Source: a virus. Taken from it: a DNA stretch of 29,139 bases. Positions 6,388 to 12,071 of this stretch are shown one piece after another. The stretch spans positions 1 through 29,139 of IMG/VR virus record IMGVR_UViG_3300029309_000240. One strand, written 5' to 3'. The notes beneath the pieces were generated by a model. That model worked only from the letters and a program-made list of their open reading frames with translations, was not told the origin of the DNA and ran no database searches. A program made the position numbers and the translations under genes. Position 1 is the stretch's first letter, and each line of letters begins with the position of its first letter.

Positions 6388-7192
6388 AACCCCATATCTC
6401 TTTTCTAGCTTTAAGTACAGTTTCTTCTTTCCAAATCCAGTTATCAGGATTAGGAATCAATGAATTTTTAACATCATCAGCAGAATCAACATTTTCAAGA
6501 TATTTACCCATTACTAAAACTATATGCTCGCATACTTTCATTGGCTTATGATAATCATCTAATTCAAGACTAAAGAATTCAGCACCTTTAGTTTTTGTAG
6601 GATTTTTAAGATACCATAACATTTGCCTTGCATTTGTCGCTCTTTGATAGATAGATTGTTGCATTGCGTGACTCATTGAGATTTGACTAGGCATAGTTTT
6701 AGATGTTTTCAAATCTATATAAAAATCTTCTTTTGTATTCTTATCTTCAAAATGAAAGTCAGTAAAACCTTTGAAAGGTATGCCTTTTATAAATACTTCA
6801 ACTTGTTTTTGATAATCAATTAAATCCCATTGAAAAGCATGCTCTTGAAATTTTTGAGCTCCTAGTTCTATCAATGGTGCTAAATTAGTTCTTTCATCAT
6901 CAACTTTAGGGTCAGTAATTCTAGAACAATTAGCATCATATTCAGATATTGCTTTTTCAGTAGCTTCAATAACAGTCATTCCGTTAAGAATCATATTTAA
7001 GCCAGATTCAACAGAACTACCTCTTTCAGCTGCAGCACTACTAGGAAATTGATAATCAAATATCCTACGAAGTGCCCACCTTTCCCTATAAAAAGCAAAC
7101 TCGTTTAAATGACTAAAAGATAAAGGCAATAAGCTTTTAACTATATTGCCTTCTGTATCTTTTTGATCAAATTTTTTAAAATGCTCAATCAT
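6383..7192 (-). CDS. PD-(D/E)XK superfamily exonuclease
   Basis: The protein has 269 residues. The core motifs are visible: an ERGSSVESG stretch near residues 56-64 (motif I Glu at 62), Asp at 145 in GFTDFHF, the paired Asp-x-Lys at 160-162 in YIDLKTSK, and a Gln/Tyr helix at about 178-182 (QQSIYQ). This is the arrangement of the PDDEXK_1 (Cas4/RecB-like) group of phage nucleases, which process DNA ends in recombination or degrade host DNA. It is the last gene of the leftward operon, which also codes a likely ssDNA-binding protein, so a recombination role is reasonable. The start overlaps the upstream stop as ATGA (7189-7192). Confidence 0.8.
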   Translation of the reverse strand: MIEHFKKFDQKDTEGNIVKSLLPLSFSHLNEFAFYRERWALRRIFDYQFPSSAAAERGSSVESGLNMILNGMTVIEATEKAISEYDANCSRITDPKVDDERTNLAPLIELGAQKFQEHAFQWDLIDYQKQVEVFIKGIPFKGFTDFHFEDKNTKEDFYIDLKTSKTMPSQISMSHAMQQSIYQRATNARQMLWYLKNPTKTKGAEFFSLELDDYHKPMKVCEHIVLVMGKYLENVDSADDVKNSLIPNPDNWIWKEETVLKARKEIWGY

Positions 7193-7419
7193 TCTGATAA
7201 CTTTTTATCTATAGCTTTATTCATTCTAGAAACTACATTATCAAACTTTGTTTGCATTTCTTTTAGTTTTGATTGCATTTCTTCAAGATCGCCTAGCTCT
7301 TCGTGAACTTCTGTCCATAGATCAAGATTATGTTCGCCATGTTTTTTTATAAATTCATCTTTAGTTAGATTGCCTGCATCTTCTTGCATATCTAAATACC
7401 AAGCTCCTGTTTTACTCAT
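7189..7419 (-). CDS. 76-residue charged helical protein, unknown function
   Basis: This acidic protein has an aromatic N-terminus (TGAWYLDMQ) and a C-terminal coiled-coil-like helix with Met/Leu heptads (DLEEMQSKLKEMQTKF). It overlaps the genes on both sides by four and one bases, so it belongs to the leftward operon. No known family is recognised. A small partner or inhibitor of the nuclease coded directly after it is possible, but only from position. Confidence 0.5.
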   Translation of the reverse strand: MSKTGAWYLDMQEDAGNLTKDEFIKKHGEHNLDLWTEVHEELGDLEEMQSKLKEMQTKFDNVVSRMNKAIDKKLSE

Positions 7420-7634
7420 TAGTAAGGCTCCTTTTCAATAGTTATTTTTACAGTTACTGTTCCTCTGTATGTCGGATTGTCAGATAAATCATCAAGAAAT
7501 TTGCCAAAATATTTACAAGTTATTCCAGATGAATCATCAATTCTTGCAACTATTTCTTTTTCTTTTTTATAAGTTCGTCTTTTTTCGTCCCAAACTTTGT
7601 CTTTGACTTCAATACTATATTTATCAATATACAT
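7419..7634 (-). CDS. 71-residue hypothetical protein
   Basis: The protein has 71 residues of mixed charge and beta-prone character: alternating hydrophobic strands such as YSIEV, EIVARID and TVTVKITIE. It may be a small beta-barrel or OB-like fold. A GGAGGTC ribosome site precedes the neighbour at 7634 rather than this gene, whose start is coupled through a one-base overlap. No family is recognised. Confidence 0.45.
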   Translation of the reverse strand: MYIDKYSIEVKDKVWDEKRRTYKKEKEIVARIDDSSGITCKYFGKFLDDLSDNPTYRGTVTVKITIEKEPY

Positions 7635-7831
7635 TATTTGACCTCCATTGAATATTCTGCAAATGTTTTGCCTTGCTTGGTTACATTTTCAGTATTGATT
7701 TGATGTCCCTGTTTTCTTAAATCTAGGATTCTGGCACTTAATCTATAAACGCCAAATTTTTTCCATGCTTGTAAGGGATTTAATTTTTTACCTTGTTGTA
7801 GGTAAGATAGTATTTGTGTATTCTGGCTCAT
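7634..7831 (-). CDS. Small helix-turn-helix protein (HTH_39 type)
   Basis: This protein of 65 residues matches the pattern of short phage winged-helix proteins: an opening SQNTQILSYLQQGK, a first helix LNPLQAWKKFG, a recognition-type helix YRLSARILDLRKQGH, then a small wing ending KTFAEYSM. This layout is that of the PF14090 HTH_39 domain, thought to bind DNA. It could regulate the leftward operon or the divergent control region at 10465-10659. A clear AAAGGAG site lies upstream of the start, and its stop overlaps the next ATG. Confidence 0.7.
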   Translation of the reverse strand: MSQNTQILSYLQQGKKLNPLQAWKKFGVYRLSARILDLRKQGHQINTENVTKQGKTFAEYSMEVK

Positions 7832-7843
7832 AATAACTCCTTT

Positions 7844-8200
7844 CTATAAGTTTTTGGCCAATTCCCTTTCGTTAACAACTTTTGTTCGTAAGTCGTTACG
7901 AAAAGCTTTGAAGGTTTCAAATCTAATTTTAGATTGATTCCTTGCCTTTAAGGTTTTTTCGTATCTATCAAAAAAATCCTTAAACTTGTTATCTGAATAA
8001 ATTTTTCCATTTAATTCAGTAATATTTTTGTATCCGCCATTTTTCGTAAAATAAAGCGTTAATTCTGCAATAATCATCTTTTCTTCTTTTTTCATTAGTT
8101 CAATTGCAGTATCATTATCAGCAAATTCTAATCCTAATTTTTCTTCTTGATATGAAAGCTTTGTAGGGTCAAAATCTAAAGTATATACGTCAGTTGCCAT
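7844..8200 (-). CDS. 118-residue conserved-looking early protein, unknown function
   Basis: I start at 8200, where GAGG lies nine bases before the ATG. The longer frame from 8230 and an ATG six bases upstream of 8200 have poorer spacing. The product has 118 residues, charged and helical. It has an FDPTKLSYQEEKLGLEFAD opening, a KKEEKMIIAELTLYF helix and a C-terminal VVNERELAKNL. No catalytic motif or signal is seen. It sits between the HNH nuclease gene, which it overlaps by 11 bases, and the HTH gene. I believe similar proteins accompany ssDNA-binding genes in marine phages, but no function is known. Confidence 0.5.
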   Translation of the reverse strand: MATDVYTLDFDPTKLSYQEEKLGLEFADNDTAIELMKKEEKMIIAELTLYFTKNGGYKNITELNGKIYSDNKFKDFFDRYEKTLKARNQSKIRFETFKAFRNDLRTKVVNERELAKNL

Positions 8201-8489
8201 TTTCATTGTCCTCAAATTCTTTATTGTCAATTTTTTCTTGTAATCTAATTCGCCATTCTTCGTTTATGTCTTTATGCTGATGTGCAATATTATGACAAGA
8301 TCTGCAAACAGGAAAAAGATTATCAATCCTATTGAGTCTATTTTTACTTACTCCGCCCATGCCTTTATTTGTTAGATGATGAATATCGACAGCGGGTTTT
8401 TGATAACAACCCCAACACATGGGGGTATCGTACTCAGAATACCCCCAATAGTTCCTAAAGAGTTTTTTATAATCCTTTAAGGTTTTCAT
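8190..8489 (-). CDS. HNH endonuclease
   Basis: This protein of 99 residues has a complete HNH zinc-supported site: CWGC at 25-28, DIHHL at 35-39 with the catalytic His pair, Asn at 57 (IDNL), then CRSCH at 62-66 and a further His at 70. HNH enzymes nick or cut DNA. In phages they act as homing nucleases, packaging cofactors or host-DNA nucleases. This one lies in the early operon, far from the terminase genes, so a packaging role is less likely. It overlaps the upstream gene by 23 bases. The first third of the gene contains a perfect 9-bp inverted repeat. Confidence 0.85.
   Translation of the reverse strand: MKTLKDYKKLFRNYWGYSEYDTPMCWGCYQKPAVDIHHLTNKGMGGVSKNRLNRIDNLFPVCRSCHNIAHQHKDINEEWRIRLQEKIDNKEFEDNENGN
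8420..8447. repeat. Perfect 9-bp inverted repeat inside the HNH gene
   Basis: TGGGGGTAT at 8420-8428 is repeated in reverse complement as ATACCCCCA at 8439-8447, around a 10-base loop. The G5/C5 core stands out in A+T-rich DNA. It lies about 40-70 bases inside the HNH gene and codes the residues around the first CWGC. It may fold in the mRNA and tune expression, or act as a target site. Confidence 0.55.
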
Positions 8490-8910
8490 TAAATGCGTTT
8501 ACTGCATTCTTTGTAAGATCGTTTATATCTTCAACCGAAAAGTGACCACTTCCCATTGAACGACCAACTACTCCTGTAACGAATATATCTTGTCTAGCTT
8601 GATCTGATTTACTAATTAGATTGCTATTATTCATTATAGGTTGTGCTACTGGTTGTGGCGATTGATCATAATTATCGCCTTGTGTCGTGTGATTATCTGC
8701 TATCTGAACATCTTTAATATTCGTATATTGATTTCCATTTGCAGATGTCTTTGTATTGACAACAGTAAAGTTAATCGCATCACCAGATTTTGGCATTGGA
8801 TTCAATACGGTTCCTCTATAATATAATCGAGTTCCGTCTATCAAATCTATTGCATAGTTTGGTGCTCCGTCTTTAGTATTATCAAAGATTTTTTCTATAA
8901 CATTAGTCAT
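8467..8910 (-). CDS. Putative single-stranded-DNA-binding protein
   Basis: The protein has 147 residues. The first ~75 look like an OB fold: alternating strands, a Tyr/Arg-rich YYRGTV segment, and a loop NPMPKSGDAINF leading to VVNTKTSANGNQYTNIK. A Gln/Asn/Pro-rich linker (about 75-100) and a short helical C-terminal segment follow. Phage ssDNA-binding proteins of this size share that layout. The position upstream of HNH and exonuclease genes fits a recombination or replication role. The C-terminus (FNENLKGL) lacks the acidic-aromatic tip of E. coli SSB. The start has a strong AGGAGG site. Confidence 0.6.
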   Translation of the reverse strand: MTNVIEKIFDNTKDGAPNYAIDLIDGTRLYYRGTVLNPMPKSGDAINFTVVNTKTSANGNQYTNIKDVQIADNHTTQGDNYDQSPQPVAQPIMNNSNLISKSDQARQDIFVTGVVGRSMGSGHFSVEDINDLTKNAVNAFNENLKGL

Positions 8911-8933
8911 AGTTCCTCCTATTATTATTATTT
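8911..8933 (-). promoter_or_regulatory. Repeated AAT leader with AGGAGG ribosome site
   Basis: Reading on the minus strand, a run of AAT triplets leads into AGGAGG, followed by a four-base gap and the ATG at 8910. The same design occurs before the starts at 9981 and 10422. The unstructured A/U-rich leader probably aids ribosome loading. Confidence 0.5.
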
Positions 8934-9374
8934 GTTAAGTACATTATAACCTCGTCCCTCTAAGCAATTATTTATTAAATCTTGCCTAGTTGTTAGTTTA
9001 GGCGAGAGCCATAATACACGCCAACGCAAACCATTATATACTGTTTTCGTCTTATCTAAAACAATGTTCGTGTTATCTTTTACAAGACTTTCACATGTAT
9101 AATAGTCGTCGTGGTATCTGTCCATATTCCCTTGAATATTTGCAGATGATTTGCCCCTGCTATCTACGATTGGTTGACTACTGCAACCAAATACTAAAAT
9201 AGAAATACATAACAAAAGCAAAATTATTGAAATCTTACAACACATTTTGTAATAACTTCTTCTTCTTGGTAAAGTATGAGTATATTCAAAAATAGGTTTT
9301 CTTGTTCTAGGACAATAACCTTTAATTTGTTGACTCATATAACCATACGGAAAAAGTTTAGATTTATTTTTCAT
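8928..9374 (-). CDS. Membrane-anchored protein, possible lipoprotein with an N-terminal extension
   Basis: From the ATG at 9374, which has GAGG at good spacing, the product has 148 residues. Residues 1-43 are basic and soluble, with a GYCPRTRKPIFEYTH segment. Residues 47-63 are strongly hydrophobic and end in VFGC at 61-64, which resembles a lipobox although Phe at -2 is unusual. An internal ATG at 9245 would make a normal 105-residue prolipoprotein starting MCCKIS. The mature part has two Cys and ends in CLEGRGYNVLN, an ending I recall from small bacterial envelope lipoproteins of the glycine-zipper kind, though no zipper is present here. A phage lipoprotein in an early operon suggests superinfection exclusion, by inference. 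Confidence 0.55.
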   Translation of the reverse strand: MKNKSKLFPYGYMSQQIKGYCPRTRKPIFEYTHTLPRRRSYYKMCCKISIILLLLCISILVFGCSSQPIVDSRGKSSANIQGNMDRYHDDYYTCESLVKDNTNIVLDKTKTVYNGLRWRVLWLSPKLTTRQDLINNCLEGRGYNVLNK

Positions 9375-9586
9375 TAAAATTCCTCAACTTTTACAATTCT
9401 ACCATTACCAGATACTGTAATTACTAATTCAATATCTCTAATTTTACCATATTGAAGAGTGCATTGGCCGATATATCGACCAGTGCCTATAGTTTCGCCT
9501 TCTCTTAATAATCTTCTAATTTCTTTATTAGTATTTTCGTTTACCTCTAAAGAAGAATTAGGATTATTATGATTAAAGACTGCCAT
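9374..9586 (-). CDS. 70-residue hypothetical protein
   Basis: This small protein has an Asn-rich N-terminus, one charged helix (NKEIRRLLREGE) and a beta-prone C-terminal half with GTGRYIGQC and ELVITVSG strands. It is joined to its neighbours by one-base overlaps at each end. No family is recognised and no membrane segment is present. Confidence 0.45.
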   Translation of the reverse strand: MAVFNHNNPNSSLEVNENTNKEIRRLLREGETIGTGRYIGQCTLQYGKIRDIELVITVSGNGRIVKVEEF

Positions 9587-9981
9587 TAATATTCGCTAGC
9601 TTTCATAATAGTTAAAACTCTAGTTGTCTTTGATGAATCTGTGGCATCGTCACTATGATATTTTAAATCATTATCATAATAATTTATTTGCCAAAAATAT
9701 CGTTCTGGAGTTTCATATATAGAATCATTAGAACAAAAACTAAATGCTCCGAAATCTCTTTCGCCATGAGGATTATTATCTTCGTGAAAAGTTTTATAAT
9801 CTCTAACTATTTCAAGTATTTCTTTTTGATCTTCTTCCGACATTTTACTAACATCATGGCTTAAGACAATTTTATCTTTGAATCTTAAAGCACCTAAATT
9901 ATGATATTTATCAAATGAAAGTATTTTTGATCTTAACTCATCATTGAGTTTTGCAATTTTTTCGTAATTAATTTGAGTCAT
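9586..9981 (-). CDS. DUF3768 family protein
   Basis: The 131-residue protein matches the DUF3768 pattern I know from plasmids, phages and alphaproteobacteria. It has a VRDYKTFHEDNNPHGERDFG segment in the middle (the family has NDPYGEHDFG), a WQINYYDNDLKYHS strand pair, and the sharply conserved ending TRVLTIMKASEY. The function of the family is unknown; it is often found on mobile elements near anti-restriction and replication genes. Here the ArdC-like gene is two genes upstream, the same kind of neighbourhood. The start has a full AAGGAGGTC ribosome site. Confidence 0.8.
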   Translation of the reverse strand: MTQINYEKIAKLNDELRSKILSFDKYHNLGALRFKDKIVLSHDVSKMSEEDQKEILEIVRDYKTFHEDNNPHGERDFGAFSFCSNDSIYETPERYFWQINYYDNDLKYHSDDATDSSKTTRVLTIMKASEY

Positions 9982-10150
9982 TTTTGACCTCCTTATTATT
10001 ATTAATTATTTTGCTAGACATAACTTGTTTAGCATTATTATCAAAGACAGCACTACTACCATCTAAGAATACGATTTTAAAGTAGTGAGTGACCTTACCA
10101 TTTTCGATAAGGTCAACTCTTTTAGAAGATTTGAAAGGTCTAGGAATCAT
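9968..10150 (-). CDS. 60-residue hypothetical protein
   Basis: This small, basic to neutral protein has a beta-prone centre (VTHYFKIVFLDGSSAVFD) and an Asn/Lys-rich tail. The tail is read through the AAT-repeat leader and ribosome site of the next gene, so its last residues (NNNKEV) are a by-product of that leader. It overlaps the upstream gene by four bases (ATGA). No family is recognised. Confidence 0.4.
   Translation of the reverse strand: MIPRPFKSSKRVDLIENGKVTHYFKIVFLDGSSAVFDNNAKQVMSSKIINNNKEVKNDSN
9982..10009 (-). promoter_or_regulatory. Repeated AAT leader with AAGGAGGTC ribosome site
   Basis: On the minus strand, AATAATAAT is followed by AAGGAGGTC and then the ATG at 9981. This is one of three matching leaders in the operon and fixes the start of the DUF3768 gene. 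Confidence 0.55.
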
Positions 10151-10422
10151 ATTTGAACCTTTTCAATTTTAACTAATTGTGAAATGTGAAAAACGGAAAA
10201 CTTTCTGCCTGATTGTTTTTCTTCAAGTTTACCATTTGGTTTTTCAACTAAATCAATCATTGGTCTGATTAATTTAGCAATAGCTTTAGTACCTTTAGGA
10301 ACTGAATAACCATTAGTGATTGCTTGATTGAAAGTACAAAAGCCACCTGTTCTTCCTGTAGCTTCTAATATTTCAATATTCTTTCCTTGATACTCATTAC
10401 CTGTAAAATAATTATAATACAT
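10147..10422 (-). CDS. ArdC N-terminal-domain-like protein, putative anti-restriction or ssDNA-binding
   Basis: The start at 10422 is chosen because AAGGAGGTCG lies directly upstream. The longer frame from 10464 would translate the AAT repeat as an Asn run. The 91-residue product has the sequence order of the ArdC N-terminal domain (PF08401): Tyr and YQGKN near the start, a 'GGFCTFNQAITNGY.VPKGTKA' core (ArdC proteins read W.TFKQ...LG..V.KGEK), and a terminal FSVFHISQ strand. ArdC proteins bind ssDNA and protect incoming DNA from restriction. The C-terminal metallopeptidase part of full ArdC is missing. As the first gene of the leftward operon it would be made earliest, which suits an anti-restriction role. 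Confidence 0.65.
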   Translation of the reverse strand: MYYNYFTGNEYQGKNIEILEATGRTGGFCTFNQAITNGYSVPKGTKAIAKLIRPMIDLVEKPNGKLEEKQSGRKFSVFHISQLVKIEKVQI

Positions 10423-10462
10423 ATCGACCTCCTTTGGTTTATTATTATTATTATTATTAATC
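10423..10462 (-). promoter_or_regulatory. Repeated AAT leader with AAGGAGGTCG ribosome site
   Basis: On the minus strand, a run of about seven AAT triplets (10441-10460) precedes AAACC and then AAGGAGGTCG, followed by the ATG at 10422. It is the longest of the three such leaders and sits at the front of the leftward operon. Confidence 0.55.
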
Positions 10463-10494
10463 ATTATCTAATACCTAAAGATTTTTCTAGGTTA

Positions 10495-10548
10495 TTCAAC
10501 CGTAAAAGGTAAAAAAATTACATAAAAAAAATGTTGTATTTCAACCGT
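10495..10548. repeat. Two direct copies of TTCAACCGT in the divergent control region
   Basis: TTCAACCGT occurs at 10495-10503 and 10540-10548, 45 bases apart. On the minus strand each reads ACGGTTGAA and carries a TTGAA hexamer resembling a -35 element, but I see no convincing -10 at the right distance. They could be regulator half-sites or tandem weak promoters. Confidence 0.4.
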
Positions 10549-10603
10549 TTATTAGTAAAGATATAAATATTCTTTTTTAGGCATAAATAGCTTTTAGAAT
10601 AAT

Positions 10604-10632
10604 TGTAGTATGACCTCCATAATTATACTACA
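10604..10632. promoter_or_regulatory. 29-bp palindromic operator candidate between divergent operons
   Basis: TGTAGTAT at 10604-10611 is the perfect reverse complement of ATACTACA at 10625-10632, with a 13-base centre. The right arm overlaps -10-like hexamers on both strands. This is the expected placement for a repressor or activator that switches between the leftward early and rightward operons. The HTH protein at 7634 is one candidate ligand. Confidence 0.5.
10622..10629. promoter_or_regulatory. Overlapping -10-like elements on both strands
   Basis: Plus strand TATACT at 10624-10629 would start a rightward transcript near 10636. Minus strand TATAAT (complement of 10622-10627) would start a leftward one. 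No good -35 is seen for either, so an activator or weak promoters must be assumed. The assignments are from consensus only. Confidence 0.35.
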
Positions 10633-10633
10633 T

Positions 10634-10661
10634 ATAGGGGGTGGATATATTCGCCCCCTAT
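10634..10661 (+). promoter_or_regulatory. Stable 5' hairpin that includes part of the first rightward start codon
   Basis: ATAGGGGGTGG at 10634-10644 pairs with TCGCCCCCTAT at 10651-10661 around a six-base ATATAT loop, an 11-bp stem with two G-T pairs. The last two paired bases are the A and T of the ATG at 10660. If transcription starts near 10636, this hairpin is nearly the whole leader, and no separate ribosome site is present. Its core recurs in the hairpin after the capsid gene at 19580. Confidence 0.55.
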
Positions 10662-11028
10662 GACTAAAGAAGCTGATATTCAGATCGCTTGTAATTACCT
10701 ATTAAATCAACTTTCAAAGATTTATTTTTTTCGTCATTATCATATTGCTAATGAGGGAAAGAGATCAATAGCTTACAAAGTAAAGCTAAAAAAAATGGGT
10801 TTTCGCTCTGGTGCACCTGATATATTGATTGAATATCCTCAAGGCAGACTACTATATGTTGAGCTAAAAAACGAAAAAGGCACATTATCTAGTGCTCAAA
10901 AATTATGGCAGATTCAATCGAATTGTTTAAAAACTCCCCATTTTATTGTAAAAGGTAATACTAACCAATGCTTAAAAGAATTAGCCAAAATCATAGATAA
11001 ACATGTCCCGCGTCGTACAAGTAAATAA
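10660..11028 (+). CDS. VRR-NUC domain nuclease
   Basis: This protein of 122 residues has the compact VRR-NUC fold of the PD-(D/E)XK group: NEGKR at 31-35, GFRSGAPD at 47-54 with the catalytic Asp, VELKNEKG at 67-74 with the Glu-x-Lys pair, and LSSAQKLWQ with the conserved Gln at 80. Stand-alone VRR-NUC enzymes in phages are thought to act as Holliday-junction resolvases or structure-specific nucleases. It is the first rightward gene and its start codon lies in the leader hairpin. There is no normal Shine-Dalgarno, so translation may be leaderless-like or controlled. The 26-base overlap with the next gene suggests coupling. Confidence 0.85.
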   Translation: MTKEADIQIACNYLLNQLSKIYFFRHYHIANEGKRSIAYKVKLKKMGFRSGAPDILIEYPQGRLLYVELKNEKGTLSSAQKLWQIQSNCLKTPHFIVKGNTNQCLKELAKIIDKHVPRRTSK

Positions 11029-11251
11029 TCAAAAAATTTTATTACCGGAAGATGAAAACAACCAAGACAAGTTTATAGGTTTATGGTTGAAAGCACAGAG
11101 CAAAGCTATTACTAAAGTCAAAGATGAATTTATTTTCAAAGATTACACGACAAATGAGATTGACGAAAAAATAGATGAATATACTTTAAAAATTTATAGA
11201 CAGTTAAGATATGGAGGTAACAATGTTTATAGACGAGAACTCGAAACCTAA
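11003..11251 (+). CDS. 82-residue hypothetical protein
   Basis: This charged, mainly helical protein has a LPEDENNQDKFIGLWLK opening and a long helix KAITKVKDEF, without known motifs. It overlaps the VRR-NUC gene by 26 bases and the next gene by 29. The ribosome site of the next gene lies inside its last codons. A helper of replication or recombination is possible from position only. Confidence 0.45.
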   Translation: MSRVVQVNNQKILLPEDENNQDKFIGLWLKAQSKAITKVKDEFIFKDYTTNEIDEKIDEYTLKIYRQLRYGGNNVYRRELET

Positions 11252-12071
11252 AGAGAAACTAAAAGCTTGGTATTTATTTACCGAAGATTTTATTGCAGGA
11301 ACGCAACACTTAACAAATCAAGAAATAGGAATTTATATTCGATTGCTATGTTGGAATTGGAACAAGAGATGCAAGGGAATACCTTTTGATGAAAAATTAA
11401 TTTTTAGAATAGGTATGTGTTTTAGTCATGATGAACAGCAAACTTGTCTTAAAGTTTTAAGTGAAAATTTTAGATTAATTAACGAGAAACATTGGCAAAA
11501 TGAAAGACAGCTTCAAGAATTTCTATATATTTCAAAAAGAATAGAAGCATCAAAAGAAAATGGAAAATTAGGAGGGCGACCAAAGAAACCTAGCCAAAAG
11601 CCCCCTACCCCTACCCCTACCTCTACCAGTAAATCCTCTAGTAAGTATAGCAGATTATTTTCTTTATTTTGGGAAAATATTAATAATAAAGTTAGCAAGG
11701 GAACTGCAGAAAAGAATTTTTTAAGAATAGAACAAGAATGGCAAGACAAACCAGAGGAATTAGCAAAATTATATAATTCTTACTATGATTCAATAAAAGA
11801 AAAAGAATATGCAAAACAACCTGCTTTTTGGCTATCTGCAAAGAAATATTTAGATAAATTACCAGAAAAAAAATATGACTTCGGAGTTGTGAATAGAGAT
11901 GAAGAAAGAGTAAAAATGTTTGTTGATGCAATAAAAGATAACAAAGTTACTCAATTTATTAAAGATTATGCCTTACGAAATAAAGATATTATTGATATGG
12001 GAATTCGAAAAGGATTAATAACAAGAGAACAAGCGATTAATGATTTAGAAATGAGGAATGAATATTTATGA
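11223..12071 (+). CDS. DUF1376 protein, phage replication-initiation type
   Basis: I start at 11223 because GGAGG lies just before it; the ATG at 11211 is part of that ribosome site. The product has 282 residues. The N-terminal ~90 match DUF1376 (PF07120): 'WYLFTEDFIAGTQHLTNQEIGIYIRLLCWNW', in the family form W..dDfla.T..Ls..E.G.Y..LL..aW, followed by a winged-helix-like part. A low-complexity Pro/Thr/Ser linker near residues 120-140 (coded by repeats of CCCCTA) leads to a helical C-terminal domain. DUF1376 proteins are often the replication proteins of phages lacking a polymerase and sit next to helicase-loader or resolvase genes. Origin recognition is a reasonable but unproven role. Confidence 0.75.
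   Translation: MFIDENSKPKEKLKAWYLFTEDFIAGTQHLTNQEIGIYIRLLCWNWNKRCKGIPFDEKLIFRIGMCFSHDEQQTCLKVLSENFRLINEKHWQNERQLQEFLYISKRIEASKENGKLGGRPKKPSQKPPTPTPTSTSKSSSKYSRLFSLFWENINNKVSKGTAEKNFLRIEQEWQDKPEELAKLYNSYYDSIKEKEYAKQPAFWLSAKKYLDKLPEKKYDFGVVNRDEERVKMFVDAIKDNKVTQFIKDYALRNKDIIDMGIRKGLITREQAINDLEMRNEYL

Noticed and set aside
10441-10460. CRISPR-like or origin-type iterons in the AAT repeats
   Set aside because: They are simple triplet repeats without spacers or unit structure and are better explained as translation leaders.
10441-10464. Upstream ATG giving an Asn-run N-terminus to the ArdC-like protein
   Set aside because: The AAT triplets fit a leader, and a full ribosome site directly precedes the ATG at 10422.
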